The notes: generated from the letters alone by a model not told the origin. A stretch of DNA of 64,000 nt from Moniliella sp. 'wahieum' (GCA_003971905.1 RSEE01000044.1:1-64000); one strand, 5' to 3'. Positions 10,884-22,695 are shown, counted from the first letter of the stretch. Numbers and translations: made by a program.

Positions 10884-11927
10884 GGTCTTCTAGTTCTCTG
10901 AAAACGCACTATCAGTGAGAGGGAAAGCCAGTGTGGCACCATACATGATGCATGATGCATGATGGGGTCGCAGTCTGAGAGCGAATAGTGCAGCTCATGA
11001 TGCATGACCGGTGACCGGTGACCTGAGGCCTGAGGGCCTGATGATGCAGATGATGGGCCTGACGCGCTGACGGCTCGATGATCGATGTTGGCCTCGAGGG
11101 GCCTGTTGCATCACATGTTAGGGCATGGAACAGGGGGCACAGGATTAGCGCAGGGCGCAAGGAAGGAGGATACTAGATCATCGATGTTAGATATTAAATT
11201 TAGGCATTCTGCTGGGCCTTAAACTTAAAGCTTAAGCTGCCAGCATATCATGATGCATGACATTCAAAGTATATAACTTGTAGCTCTTGCAGTATGATTC
11301 TACGCTACACCCATCATGCATCGCTGTCACATGCGTCACATACCAGATCACACAGATTTGATTAGGCTCTGAGATCTGACCCTCGGCCTGAGACTATCTC
11401 AGATCTCTGAGAATTGAATATTGAAGCTATTGAATTTCTTGAAGATACGTGGGACGCTTTGACGATCAATTGGGTTAACGCCAAGTTGACTATAGATGGT
11501 CGATTTCGATGCGACGCAATTATGCATGACACGATGGATTCAAGAAAGCGTGATGCGCATGTGACTTGTCATAGATGTCATGCATCATGCGCATCATGCG
11601 ACACATGTGAACCGCATGCCCCCAAGAAGAAAATACGAGGGGAGTGTTCCCGTCTGCAGTGGTTGGTGAGCTCACCGGTCGCCTAGTAACCCAGTAGCGG
11701 GCGGGTGACTAGTAGCCAGTCACATGCAAGTCACAGTCACTAGTAACTAGTAACTAGTAACCTGTGACCCGATGACCTCACCGAAGGGACAGCCGCGTGC
11801 GTCTTGTTAGTCTGCCGCGTAGAAGCGCACGGGCCGTGCGACACTGGCGCCCGCTGCAGGCCGATCGAACGAACGTGCAGTAGAGTTCGTCGGCAATGCG
11901 AAGAGCGCTTCCGTGCCTGATCCAACG

Positions 11928-11946
11928 CTGGCAGCACGGGGGCAGT
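11928..11946 (+). promoter_or_regulatory. Candidate upstream element of PMA1, copy of 3745-3763
   Basis: Identical 19-base string to 3745-3763, about 270 bases upstream of the PMA1 ATG. Function is unknown. Confidence 0.3.
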
Positions 11947-12216
11947 TGCTGGTCCCTCGCACTAGCCCCCACGCGACACCGGCGGCGCTCATCCACTCAC
12001 TGGCACACTGACGTCGTGCCCACCCAAACAACGGATGTAGTTGCTCAAGGCAAGAATGTTGCCGTGCTTATAAGCCCACCGTCTCCGCCAGATTTGGGCG
12101 GACGTCTCTCTCCCGCCACCCCGACTACCCCCGCCCCCCCACCACCGCCGCGCCCTGCCGTCCGGCCGCGCTCCCCGCCCGCCTCCCACCCACCCCGCTC
12201 CGCAGGCATTCCGACC

Positions 12217-15193
12217 ATGTCTGACGAGCACCCCAAGGGCTCCTACGGGGGCCAAGTTAACGACGAGTACGCCTCGCTTCTTGACTTCATCAAGGCCCAG
12301 AAGGCTGCCAACGCCGACGAGGGCGAAAACAACGACATCCAGATCGTGCGTAAGCGCGAATTCCTCCGTCCCTGGAAGGTGCGCGAGATTCGTGTCAACA
12401 AGGATGGTGAGCAGGAGACGGTCGCTCCCAAGGTTCCTTCTAGCTGGTACGTGTCTCCCTTTCTCTGCTCGTTCCGGACTTCATGTTAACCGATGCATAT
12501 TTTCTCTAGGCTCGAGACCTCGATGCAGCAGGGTGTTCCGACTCGGACGTCCAAACCGCCGCGCTCAGTTCGGCTACAACGAGCTTGAGGCTCCCTCGGA
12601 GAACCTCTTCCTCAAGTTCCTCGGTTTCTTCAAGGGTCCTATTCTTTACGTGATGGAGTTGGCCGCTGCTCTCGCTGGTGGTCTGCGTGACTGGATTGAT
12701 CTTGGTGTCATTTGTGGTATTCTGGCCCTTAACGCTTTCGTCGGTTGGTACCAAGAGAAGCAAGCTGGTGACATTGTCGCCCAGCTGAAGGCTGGTATGC
12801 TCTTCGCGCCTTTCGTTGTCCGTAATGGTCAGGAGGTTGAAATTGGGCCCGTGAAGTCGTCCCCGGTGACATTGTTATTGTCCAGGACGGTCAGACCGTT
12901 CCTTGCGATGGCCGCCTGCTTGCCGACTACGCCGACAAGGACGGATCTCAGGCTGCTGCCATTCTCGAGAAGGCTCGTGCTACTGCCCACGGTGACGACG
13001 ATGACGAAGGTGTCGACAAAGGCCCTGCTATCATTGCCTGCGACCAGTCGGCCATTATGGCGAGTCGCTTGCCGTTGACAAGCACATCGGTGACACTGTC
13101 TTCTACACCACTGGCTGCAAGCGCGGGAAGGGTTTCGTGCTCTGCACGGACATTGCCAAGCAGACTTTCGTCGGCCGCATGCTGCCCTTGTGCTCGGCGG
13201 TGAGTCGCAGGGTCACTTCCAAAAGGTCATGGACTCGATCGGTACCGCTCTTTTGGTTCTTGTCATGGCCTTCGTCGTTGGCTTCTGGATTTCGGGCTTC
13301 TTCCGCCACACGGGTATTGCTGAGCCCAAGGAGAACAACTTGCTCACCTACACCCTGATCTTCCTCGTTGTCGGTGTGCCTGTCGGTCTTCCTTGCGTTA
13401 CCACCACCATATGGCTGTCGGTGCCGCTTACCTTGCCAAGCGCCAGGCCATTGTGCAAAAGCTTACCGCCATTGAGTCGCTTGCTGGTGTCGATGTGCTC
13501 TGCTCTGACAAGACGGTACCCTTACAGCCAACAAGCTTTCGATTCACGAGCCCTTCACTCGGGGTGTTGACGTTAACTACATGATGGCCGTTGCTGCCCT
13601 CGCTTCGTCGCACAACGTTCAGTCTCTTGACCCCATTGACAAGGTTACCATCTCGACTCTGAAGGACTACCCCGGTGCCCAGGAGGAGCTCGCCTCGGGC
13701 TGGATCACCACCGCTTCACTCCCTTCGACCCGTGTCCAAGCGATCACTGCCGAGGTCGAGAAGGACGGCAAGCAGTACATTGCCGCCAAGGGTGCCCCCA
13801 ATGCTATTCTTAAGCTCTGCCAGCCTGACCTGAGCAGGCCGCCCAGTACCGCAAGGTTTCGGGTGACTTTGCCTCGCGTGGTTTCCGTTCGCTCGGTGTC
13901 CATCAACGATGGCGAGTGGCACCTCCTTGGTCTCCTGCCTATGTTTGACCCTCCTCGCTCGGACACGGCTGCTACCATTGCCGAGGCCCAGAACTTGGTA
14001 TCGCTGTCAAGATGCTTACGGGTGACGCTGTCGCTATTGCCAAGGAGACTTGCAAGATGCTTTCGCTCGGCACCAAGGTGTACGACTCGCAGCGCCTGAT
14101 TGGATCCGGTGGTCTCGCCGGCTCGGCTATTCACGACTTCATTGAGGCTGCCGACGGTTTCGCCGAGGTGTTCCCTGAGCACAAGTACAGGTCGTCGAGA
14201 TGCGCAGCACCGTGGCCATCTTGTTGCCATGACTGGTGACGGTGTCAACGACGCTCCCTCGCTCAAGAAGGCTGACTGTGGTATTGCTGTGGAGGGTGCC
14301 TCGGACGCTGCCCGCTCGGCTGCCGACGTTGTGTTCCTGGACGAGGGTCTCTCGACCATCATCACCTCGATCAAGGTTGCCCGCCAGATTTTCCACCGTA
14401 TGAAGGCTTACATTCATACCGTATCTCGCTGTGTCTCCACCTCGAGATCTACCTCCTTCTGTCGATCTGCATTCGTGACGAGGTGATCCGCGCCGACCTG
14501 ATTGTCTTATTGCTCTCTTTGCCGACTTGGCGACCATTGCCATTGCGTACGACAATGCCCCCGCTGCCAAGGAGCCTGTCGAGTGGCAATTGCCCAAGAT
14601 TTGGGTCATCTCGACCATCCTCGGTGCTTTGCTTGCTGCTGGCACCTGGATCGTCCGTGGCACCCTGTTCCTTCCCGACGGTGGTATTGTCCAGAACTTC
14701 GGTAACCTGCAGCTTATTCTCTTCCTTGAGGTTTCGCTTACGGAGAACTGGCTTATCTTTGTCACCCGTCTTGGATCGGGTACTTCGGACGAGAACACCA
14801 TCCCTTCGTGGGAGCTGGTGGGTGCCATTCTTGGTGTTGATGCCCTTGCCACTCTCTTCTGTCGTTTGGCTGGCTCGGTGGCCCCATTGCCCGCTACATC
14901 CACTCGCCCGTTTGCGCCACAACAAGCACAACTGGACCGATGTGGTTACCGTTGTGCGCGTTTGGGCCTACTCGATTGGTGTGACTATCATTATCACGGT
15001 GGTGTACTATGTGCTGAACAAGCTCGAGTGGATCAACCGTATGGGCCGCCGCGTTCGCTCGACCAAGAACGAGGTGCTGGAAGACTTCTTCACCAACTTG
15101 CAGCGTCTCACTGTCGTTCACGAGAAGTCGGAGGAGGGTGAGCCCGACATCTACTCGTTCGCCACCCGTCTCGAGGTGGACGACGATGAGTAA
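12217..15193 (+). CDS. PMA1: Plasma-membrane P-type H+-ATPase
   Basis: P3A ATPase that pumps protons out across the plasma membrane and powers nutrient uptake. The N-terminus is acidic and cytosolic. Transmembrane segments 1-2 follow ([16 protein letters not shown] and [18 protein letters not shown]). The phosphorylation site CSDKTGTLT is present near 13501-13525, but one G of acgGGtacc is missing. The ATP-site motif KGAPNAI and the hinge [15 protein letters not shown] are clear. [33 protein letters not shown] is readable near 14227-14325, followed by the C-terminal membrane segments. A 63-nt intron (12447-12509) interrupts the codon for Trp in PSSW. The start is ATG 12217 in ccgaccATGtct; the stop is at 15191-15193. 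More than ten frame changes occur, each explained by one missing base. Strong codon bias fits high expression. I see no sign of true loss of function. Confidence 0.95.
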
Positions 15194-16618
15194 ACTTTTC
15201 AAGTTGTACTCCTGTCCCCATGTACATGCACCACATGTTTAATCTCTTCCCCCTCCGTTTGGCTCTACACTCATTCCCTTATTTCTCCCTCCTTTTCTCT
15301 GAGAGCCATTCGCTATGCTTTTTACCCGGGCCTTGTTTTCCGTCCACCCCGGCCCTGCCTTGCCGCGCGTGTGCGCCGTGTATTGCATTCCCTGTCTTGC
15401 CTAGGATCTTGCGTTCGTTTCTTGTAGTCCGTTCCTTTGCCCCATAGCGGTTGAATAGAAAGATGCTTACAGCTTTTTTTCGGGGCTGCCGAGGAATTTC
15501 AGGGGTTTCAAGCCGTCGCCGTTAGTATGGTACCCTATCTACCGCACTAGGCCCCAGAGGCGAAATCAGCATGAATCTGATCGCCAACTTTCTCGTCGCT
15601 AAAAACCGTTCATTTTCCCCCCGTTGTCTTCTCTCCAAGATCGATAGAGAGAAGACCACTTCCATGTCGTGTTGCTTCGTACACACTCTCCGTGCTCTTC
15701 GCGATGCGCTTCCCCGCCGCGCCTTTCATCAAATTCTCAAGGAGCCATCACTATATACTACGCTTCTGTGTCCTCCGTAATCTGTATGAACGTATCTATC
15801 TCGGCTCCTTTTCTGGTGGAGACATCACATGTACGGTCTCTTTGATGTGGATTATATACTCACCCCACTCTGATGTATCAGTCTGCTGGTGGCCCAACGG
15901 CAGAGGTCCGACCGGGAGGTCCGAGGCGCCGTTGCTTCAGATGTGATGTATCAACGGTCCTTTTTGTTTCTTGCCGGGCTGTCCGGCAGGCCCACTAGAT
16001 GTCTATGTGCTTGGGGCTATCCGGCCTAGTACTAGATATAGGCACAAACACATACTTATAAATGTCACCACACCAACATAGGTGCGCCACCCCCAGCAGC
16101 ACTCCATTCGCACAAGCACAACATTCGCACAAATACACACAGCATTCGCACAACCAACATTCGCATAAGCCGCATCATCCGCAACCACTGAGCATTCGAG
16201 TGTTGTTGCTATAATAGTAAGGACCGTGGCTGATCATAACATGGAAGACATACTCTGCATCCACATCATTGACAAAGCTTAAGGCTGGGACAGGGAAACA
16301 AAATATGGGGCACACTGTGTTCTGTATATGTTGGGCGACGTTGTGAGGAAATCACAAAACAGAAGCAGCTTTTCTCACAGGGAGAGAGACTGTCGAAGAC
16401 ACAAGAGGAAGATGCTTCAAACCACGACATCTAATTGAGAAGAAAGCGGCTGTGGATATCCCATTTTACGCCTGCAGACACAACCGATATTGTGTGCAAA
16501 AAAGCCGTTATAGAATAGTGATAAAAGAACATTGTTGGGGGCACTGAGCGACCTCTCCTTGTCCCCATCACACCCTCTGGCGCAAGTCCATTGGCCTTAA
16601 CACCTCACGGTCGCAACT
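15194..16618. other. PMA1 3' region and gap
   Basis: Pyrimidine-rich 3' flank to about 15460, then unremarkable sequence. A run of CATTCGCACAA-like units (about 16105-16170) is weakly repetitive. No gene motif was found. Confidence 0.5.
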
Positions 16619-17580
16619 ATGTCCCCTCCACCCCCACCTGTACCCTTAATAGAGAATCGCGATGGCGGGATCACGCTCCATGTGTCAACACATGTCCCAA
16701 CCTTACCGTATGAGACGGAGTACGACATACGTCTCCAGTTGCGTATCCGACCCAACTGCTCGTCTTCGTGCGAAGAGGCGCCGGTGACAACTGTGGAAAC
16801 GCGTTCACCCCCGCGCTCTGTCACTGCGGCAGAAGATACTCAAGGCAGCCTCCCATGAAGGGGTTGGGCTTTGATCCGGGGAACCAGGGGCCCTTCTCAT
16901 TCACCACTAATAGCAGGGCTAGCACCTTCGCACCCCAGCGTATGGGCCCGTTCATCTCTCAGCCCAACAGTGGTTTCATCCCCTCCCCTCCGGCCCCTGT
17001 CCAATCTGGCCCTGACCTACGTCAGAACATCGGCCTTCCTTCCCCCAAAAGACGCACCAATCCAAGCCATGTTCACGTCAACCTCATCCCTTCTGGTGAC
17101 AACCACACGCATGACCAAGTTCCAGGAGATCGCTCCCTTCAAGTTACAAGTCAGAGAGAACCGACCCTTTCCCAATAGAGGTGCCTGGCCATCCACACGA
17201 TCTCCGCGTCCGTTCCGGTTTTTGGGGACCAACACAGCCCTGCCCAGTCCCCCTCTTAGCCATACTAATGGGGGTGCGGCGAACTTGACGGAGACCGCTA
17301 CCGAAGATAATCGCACCCGTTTGGGACGCTATTGGTGCTACAGGGCCACTCGCTCCTGATACGACCTACCTCGTTCCCACCCAGCTCCCGTGCGAGACAG
17401 CCGCAGTTCCAGGTCGTGCCAAGTGAGGTGCCGGGCCAAGCCATTCTTTTGAGTCATCCCAGCGCGGTGCCATCTGACCACGCTATCCCGTTGAACATGC
17501 AGTCATCGGTGGACGGTCAGCAGGCCCAGGCATCCCGTCCTCGATATCCAGTACGGCCGGCTCAGCTATTACGGACCTGA
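16619..17580 (+). CDS. Hypothetical Pro/Ser-rich disordered protein
   Basis: I do not recognise this gene. The ATG at 16619 (aactATGtcc) opens MSPPPPPVPLIENRDGGITL, followed by a stretch with a possible short beta-rich segment (LHVSTHVPTLPYETEYDIRL). After a frame change near 16760 the frame reads GLGFDPGNQGPFSFTTNSRA and a long Pro/Ser/Gln-rich part with PSPKRRTNPSHVHVN. Further frame changes lie near 17150 and 17330. Composition is that of a disordered, low-complexity protein. It lies tail to tail with RFA1. The support is coherent composition across frames rather than homology; the 3' end (17580) is the end of the last plausible frame and is uncertain. Confidence 0.45.
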
Positions 17581-17926
17581 GTGTCGGCCCCGTCCGGGGG
17601 GAGGGGGAGCTGGGTTTGTAGTGGAGGGTAGATTCTGCGGCTGACGTGGGACCATCACGTACGTTTTCTCATCCAAGCTTGTTGATGGGCGTGTGTTGGT
17701 TTAATGCGCCTTGCGATCATCATTATCCTTCCTGTATGTATCCCCCCCACCACTGTCCTGACATACGTTCAGGCAAGGCGCCCCACTTATCAAATTAGCT
17801 CTTGTGGCTGCTATAACATCACTGAATCCCTACGCGCATATAGAAGCCTGTACAAAACACCCTTCTCCAGCTGAGGTTGGATGCTTTCAGACCTACTCTC
17901 ATCAACTATACACCACAAACGCTATT

Positions 17927-20021
17927 TCATTCCTGGAAGTTCGACGAGTATGACCGAGCGAATTGAAGAGCAAGGGGGTGGATAGATAGCGGGGCTTCCC
18001 AGGCGTAACCTGAGGAGACTATCCAGACACAATTCCCGTCGGACATGAACGAAATAAGTAAATACAGATGGACAGAAGCCACATATACAAGCCAAAAGGA
18101 ATGGGGGAGCTTACGCTGTCGACAGATCTCAATCGCCTTGGCGAGCAACTCTGCCTCCGGCACCCAGTCGGCCTTCTTGACCTTGTGGATGGTGTAGCGG
18201 ACACGGCCCGTATCCTGCAGAATGCAATATCAGTATCATTGGGCAAGCAAGGAAGAGGGATACGTACGTTGAATACATCCCACTTAGCCTTGATGGAAAA
18301 CACGTACATCCCGCCCGTCTTCGACATGACATACTCTTTGAGGTCATCTTCATCGCCAAATTCTTTATGCAGTTCGTTGGCGGTTCCCCATAAAGAACTT
18401 GCCAATGTCATTAAAACCATTGACCCAAATAAAACCACTGAGGTCGGTTATCCCACCAGTAAACAGGTAGCGATATTCTGGCTCAGGCCAAGTCCTTCGC
18501 ACTTGAGGCAGTGCCATTCACCACTGGGCTCAATGGTGACCTTTTTGTTGCACCCTCGCTTTGCAGCGGGATACCACATGTTGGTGTTCTTGACCCAGTG
18601 CAGTGTGGCCAAAACGGAGAAGGTATCCACCTTGCCCGTCTGGTCCCGTCCCAACCCCTCGTCAATGACCTGGCCAATCAGCTTGCGCTCATTGGGGTTG
18701 TTCATGTCCGCCCCACTTGTCCCGCCACCCTTGTAGGCCTTGAACTGTGTTTTGGCTCCCTCGCCTTCGTACCAGGCCTTGAGCTGATAATACCCCTCCA
18801 CATCCGCATTGGCGAATGATTGTGGTCCTGACCATGCTCAGCGAGCGCCCGTCAAATTCACTTACACGAACATGCTTGAATGCCAGTACGGGATGGGCTC
18901 ATTGGAGCGGAACTGCTTGCAGTTGCGCCCCAGAGGGTAAGGCGCACGCTCATTCCGGTTTGGTCAACGAGTGAGATCGCGTTTTGGCACTAGCTTCTGG
19001 GTTGACCGAGTCATGACCTCGGACACCTCCCCCACATCTTGCACCACACCAATCACATCAACAAGTCGGGTGGGCTCCACATCTGCAGCCTCGAAAGAGG
19101 AGTAAAGTTGAAAGTGATGCTGGGCACCGAGTCAGCATTGGGGGCCTCCACAATTTCGGTTTCGAAGTTGAGGGTGAGCTCATAATCATTCTTCAGCGTG
19201 TTGAACTGTCTATTGGCGATAGCTACCCGGGCACGCGCAATATAGTAAACCTTGCTCTCCTGCAGTCGGTGGTAGAACATGTCCACCATCTCGTTAAAGC
19301 CGATGGCCCGGATCTCGGCAGTCTCGTCCAGCAGATGGACCCAGAAGAGTTTGCCGGGTCCACGGGCGTTGGTGTAGGTCTTGACATCTCTTTTGGATGT
19401 AACACGGGCTCGGATCATCCACCTGTGCTGAAAAGGGGACAGCGCCTCAATGGGGCAGTACGGGAACCGCTCAGGGTCCATCCCCCGAGCGGCATTATGC
19501 GTGGGCCGAACATGTAGTTACTCGACCTGAACGATGGCCTCATGCCGGGGTCCGGATTGAGCCGCACCGCGGCGGCCAAGAGGGTGGATGAGATGATTGG
19601 CTTGCTTTCGGGCGCAGAATTGCTTTCGGAGGCAGAAGGTGCGGCCGAGGCAGGGGAAACGGTGGAGCGGTATGTGACGGGCACGCCAAAGCGTTCCTCT
19701 GCATCGCCTACTTTCTCGGCGTTGGTAACAATGACGATAACATGGTCGCCCACAAGGTTAGTCTGGTACTGGGTGATGCGGAGAAGGGTGTTGCGCTGGA
19801 TTTGTTCGAGCGGTAGGGGTGGGGCTTTGGGGAAGACCATCATGGCCTGGGAGAAGGTTTGGCCATCAGAGATCACGAGGCGGACGGGGTGGCATCGGAG
19901 TGCTGATGGGCAGCACCTTGATGCTCAACACCTGCACGACAAGGTTGTCGGGCTGCATGGGCAGCTCCCGGCGGATCATCATGGAGACCGCATTCGGGGA
20001 TAGGTCTTGGAGCGTCAGCAT
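17927..20021 (-). CDS. RFA1: Replication protein A large subunit (RPA70)
   Basis: Largest subunit of the single-strand DNA-binding heterotrimer RPA, needed for replication, repair and recombination. From the start at 20021, the N-terminal OB domain begins MLTLQDLSPNAVSMMI and holds LRITQYQTNLVGDHVIVIV. DBD-A reads PYCPIEALSPFQHRWMIRARVTSK. DBD-B includes VDVIGVVQDVGEVSEVMTRS. DBD-C carries a zinc ribbon (AAKRGCNKKV, then GEWHCLKCE) and ITDLSGFIWVNGFNDIGKFF. A 53-nt intron lies at 18215-18267 and is followed by DTGRVRYTIHKVKKADWVPE. The last residues are uncertain: the open frame runs to 17927, but a second intron starting near GTAAGC after ICRQ is likely. Several one-base frame changes occur. 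A 20-bp palindrome lies 300 bases upstream. Confidence 0.93.
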
Positions 20022-20841
20022 GGGGGTGGCGGGGGACACGATGGTGGCAATCGCGAGGAGGAGGCAGGCAGGGCGGGCGGAGCAAGGGGCAAAGCAAAAA
20101 GGAGCAAGTCACGCCCGCGAAATGGACGCGTCTCCGCCGCCCTCCGCACCAGGCCAGTTTGCTGCAGGAGGCTGCCTGGGGCAGCTGCGTCGCCCGCCCG
20201 ACGCGTGCGGTGCTCCCCGTTGCCGCTTATCCAAGCTACGCCAATGGCCCAGAGGAGTCAAGCGGTCCTGACCAGTCAGCGGTCCTGGGCCAGTAGATTA
20301 GTGGTGGCCGGTCAAGGTTCAAAGTTGAAGCTTCAACTTTCAACGTGCACTTCATTTGAAATGTGAACGTTCACGCTCACGTCGGGCATGTTGGGATCTG
20401 GGACGCGTGGGAGTGGCGTTGGGCGGCGGGGAGTTTCTCTGGGATCCGGGATCGGTGAGGGGTGGTTGATGATCGGCAGGCGGGGTGAAAGTAGATTTGG
20501 CGGGCACTGCCCCAACGCCAGGGGAGACTTGTCCCGCATCAGGGCGCAAGGGCAGCATTCATATTCCCCGCCAACCACCAGAATGCGGCGTGAGGCCTGA
20601 GGGCAGTCTGTCAAGTGCACCCTGATCTTCGGCTGTGATGCATGTGACATGCGACACGTGATATGCGAAGCGGGGCCTTTGGCTAGGACTACGCATTGCT
20701 GCGGTACGCCCTGCTGTTAGGTGGGAGAGGGCCAGATGCGGACCACAAGGAGCAGGGCAAGCCCACCGGCTCCCATCTGCGCCCATCCATCCCGCCGTGC
20801 CCTCCTTTTTCCACCACCATCTACGCCATTCCTTCCCTCTG
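20022..20841. promoter_or_regulatory. Divergent promoter region of RFA1 and the 20.8-kb gene
   Basis: Holds a perfect 20-bp palindrome at 20321-20340 (AAAGTTGAAGCTTCAACTTT) and a 12-bp palindrome GTGAACGTTCAC at 20363-20374. Both contain the GAACGTT/TTGAA words that also build the repeats at 9.9-10.1 kb. Minus-strand frames of about 100 codons here have no family motif and I do not call them. Confidence 0.45.
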
Positions 20842-22695
20842 ATGAGCATCGCACTCCACCTCAAGTCTTCTCGTGGTTCCCGCTCTTTCGGGGACTTGGG
20901 GCCTGCCTATGGCCTCGCCTCGCCGGCCTCGGTTCCCGAATTTGAACCAGACTTGGGGCTGTACGACAATCTCTACCTCTATGGCGACCGCGAGTTTGCC
21001 AGTCGTCTCATGCGTTCTGCGAGAGGGAACAATCAACCCCTGAGATTGCCCCCCCGCGCTTAGCCAGACCCCAAGTATACGACAGCGCCTCGCACGCAGC
21101 GAGGGTCACTTGCCTGCATCGGTCGAAAGGTCTTTTCCACCGCGACAGGTCCATATGACTCGCCCTTCTCCTGCGTATCACGGAGCAGAGGGCAGCCTCA
21201 CATATTGCACCACCGGCTGGACAAGGCTCGCTTACACCTCTGTTCCAGTTTTGCAGAGGGATTGCACGACCTTCCTCCCGTCGATGACGGCAGCTCTGTC
21301 ACCTCCGATGAAGGCGACGTCTTTTTGAGGTTGAGGAGCCACCTGCTTCCGCACTACGGCCCCAATCTTTTCGTTCGGGAGGCCCATCGTCTCGTCGCCC
21401 ACATATGATTCCCTCTCGGAAAGTCCTGGAGCAGCAATGCGAGAGCTCGTCACCAGCCCCTCGTCGGCAATCGAACCCACGGCAAGTAAGCCAACAGCGA
21501 GCAGGCCTACCCCAACCTAGTTCTCGGAAAGTGAACCAACCACAGGAAAGCTATCCACCCCGCCATGCATCCGGCATGATTTCTCCCAGGGATGCTTCGC
21601 CCATCGCTCGGGAACGCAATGAAGTCTGGAATAGTGCATCTCAGACATCCCCCCTTCCGCGTATGGCTGCGTCAGAAGGGAGGCATGCTGCCCCCTTTCC
21701 TTTGGCCAATTCTAAGGACAGGAAACACTCTCCATTGGCCAAGGAATATGCCTCCAAGCTCCACTCTATCCATTGCCACGCGGCCCTGCAGAAGCCCCCA
21801 CTCGCCCACATATGCGCCGATCGAAGAGTTTCTTCGAGCTCCTCAAGATGCGCAGTACGTTTCCTGCTCTGATCGCTGAATGAAGCGAATACTGACCATT
21901 GCCTAAAGCCAACACAGCAGTTCCTCCCTTGCCAATGCAAGGAACGAAGAGGACAACCAGGAGACTCGCCCACCTCAGTCCCGTGCCCTCTCAAGGCAGG
22001 ACTGTATTCCGCTTTTCGGCCAGCACTGGCGACCTAAGAAGACCGGCGAAATCGATTCGTTTGTTCGTTCTGCTCGATCGCGCAATGTGGATGATGAAGT
22101 GCAATTTTAGGAGGGCTGCCCAGTACCACTATTTCGTCGCAAGACGGCCCACATTCCTCAGCCAAGAAATTTCTCCCTTTTCCCGGTACACTTCAACCCG
22201 TGATCTCGATTCCGAGGAAGGCGGTCGTCTGTCAAGTCCTCCTTCACTCGTGCGAAGGACTACCGCTCCGACGACAACAGCATGAAGTATCGTACCCCCG
22301 GCCCCACCTGGAATCAGCCTCGTGGACATGTGGGCCGGCAACCTCCCGCGTACAAGTCCCGTCCGTTCATCCCTCCCAGGGACAGAGCGTGGTCCACCGA
22401 TGGCGGCCAGCGAGGCCCGTCGTATGGTGATCGCCCGCCTCCATACGACGGCCGACCAACTCGGTCCTACGACGGGCCTTCTCAAAGAGCTGGCCCCATG
22501 AGTAGTTATGACGCGTACGTAACCCGGATGGGACGGGAAACACGGTTGCCCGCACCTCCCAGGAAGGCCAGGGGCCACGACGACTTTGATTTGCGCAACA
22601 GCATGGAACCACGTCCCGATCCCCATCCCATCCTGTCCCAGACCCCCACGGGATCAAAGCAAAAGAGCCTTTTCAACCGCTTCATTCACAGCTAG
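20842..22695 (+). CDS. Hypothetical Arg/Pro/Ser-rich protein with one intron
   Basis: Not recognised. The ATG at 20842 gives MSIALHLKSSRGSRSFGDLG, followed by an acidic Tyr-rich patch (PDLGLYDNLYLYGDREFASRL). The rest is basic, Arg/Pro/Ser-rich and disordered. It includes GRPSYGDRPPPYDGRPTRSYD-like repeats near 22400-22470 and ends SKQKSLFNRFIHS at TAG 22693-22695. A well-formed 54-nt intron is visible at 21855-21908 (GTACGT, branch TACTGAC, AAAG). That intron, together with consistent composition across at least six frame changes, makes the gene credible. RGG/YDG-type composition suggests an RNA- or condensate-related protein, but this is only inference. Confidence 0.5.

Larger units (their letters stand above)
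8941..12216. other. 3.3-kb gene-free region upstream of LAP2 and PMA1
   Basis: This is the longest gap in the window. It holds GATGCATGATG clusters (9734-9774, 10944-10964, 10996-11008, 11249-11260), ACCGGTGACC units (9780-9792, 11005-11023) and a heptamer repeat field (9929-10018). It also holds a perfect 27-bp tandem duplication (10056-10109), twin hairpins (10843-10883), a relatively AT-rich patch (about 11160-11560) with an inverted repeat (11371-11379 against 11399-11407), and an ACGCGT palindrome (9457-9468). No protein family motif was found. The last 200 bases before PMA1 are pyrimidine-rich, as expected for the leader of a strongly expressed fungal gene. Confidence 0.6.

Noticed and set aside
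8941-12216. Centromere or replication origin in the long gap
   Set aside because: The gap has repeats and an AT-richer patch, but no long AT-rich core or known centromere motif. It cannot be supported from sequence alone.
13667-14374. Long antisense frame across PMA1 (235 codons), with similar ones at 14139-14903
   Set aside because: Shadow frames of a strongly codon-biased gene. No family motif, and the sense strand is clearly PMA1.
17927-20021. Calling RFA1, PMA1 and other frameshifted genes pseudogenes
   Set aside because: These are essential genes and conservation is intact on both sides of each break. Sequence error is far more likely.
20333-20650. Minus-strand frame of 105 codons
   Set aside because: No motif. 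It overlaps the palindromes and promoter region of RFA1.
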